From ATZT02 sp964655115 (GTDB lineage Bacteria > Actinomycetota > Actinomycetes > S36-B12 > UBA5976): a stretch of 32,302 bases of DNA. Made by a program: the position numbers and the translations under genes. Where the stretch lies: positions 1 to 32,302 of the forward strand of contig CAZZKM010000013.1 in the NCBI GenBank assembly GCA_964655115.1. The letters run 5' to 3'. Below are positions 31,626 through 32,302 of this stretch, piece by piece. The notes beneath the pieces were generated by a model. That model saw only the letters and a list, made by a program, of their open reading frames with translations, ran no database searches and was not told where the DNA came from. Numbering within the stretch: the stretch's first letter is position 1; every line of letters begins with the position of its first letter.

Positions 31626-32302
<677 letters not shown>

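Overview
The window looks like a chromosomal segment of a genome-streamlined, AT-rich member of the Actinomycetota. Base composition is visibly low in GC (about mid-30s percent by eye), most neighbouring genes overlap by 1-10 bp, and no protein-free stretch reaches 300 bp. Gene content and order are actinobacterial: WYL regulator PafC beside the Mtr4-like helicase HelY; a free-standing 5'-3' exonuclease and a PepE-type Xaa-Pro peptidase; Lnt next to polyprenol-phosphate mannose synthase; GarA with two MerR regulators; a DUF881-small basic protein-DUF881 cluster. Low GC plus compaction suggests a planktonic lineage such as Nanopelagicales (acI) or Actinomarinales. Which one cannot be decided from this sequence alone.

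Layout. (1) 1-8746, mostly plus strand: a cut-off gene end (probably PafB), pafC, a DagK/YegS lipid kinase, helY, then a minus-strand 5'-3' exonuclease, then plus-strand Xaa-Pro peptidase, lnt and ppm1. (2) 8804-16838, minus strand, read right to left: pgsA, DUF881, small basic protein, DUF881, gcvH, garA, MerR, DUF151, MerR, gcvP. The order matches the Mycobacterium tuberculosis Rv1822-Rv1832 region as I remember it. (3) 16838-31324, minus strand, right to left: TPR protein, HAD phosphatase, a small conserved protein, tlyA, nadK, recN, pyrG, ald, xerD, parA, scpA, scpB, rluB, aroH, cmk, der. This matches the Rv1691-Rv1713 / Streptomyces parA-scpAB order with several genes missing. Blocks 2 and 3 are joined directly through a 1-bp der/pgsA overlap. 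(4) 31361-32302, minus strand: the end of an rRNA operon (3' part of 23S, 5S, hairpin terminator).

The genes are nearly all housekeeping: chromosome segregation (ParA, ScpA, ScpB, XerD), DNA repair (RecN, PafC, exonuclease), ribosome and rRNA maturation (Der, RluB, TlyA), nucleotide and cofactor synthesis (PyrG, Cmk, NadK), envelope lipids and lipoproteins (PgsA, lipid kinase, Lnt, Ppm1), and glycine/alanine metabolism (GcvP, GcvH, Ald) with its GarA/MerR regulators.

No mobile element, CRISPR array, prophage, tRNA or clearly foreign gene was seen, and no obviously new multi-gene system. The most interesting signals are regulatory. The pyrG leader has a 7-bp stem that covers its ribosome binding site and begins at the predicted transcription start. 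Palindromes overlap the -35 elements of the garA and parA promoters, and another palindrome lies upstream of the second merR. A 34-bp divergent intergenic region gives a probably leaderless exonuclease mRNA. Protein-level oddities are a GarA without the usual phospho-switch motif and a PafC with an altered WYL motif.
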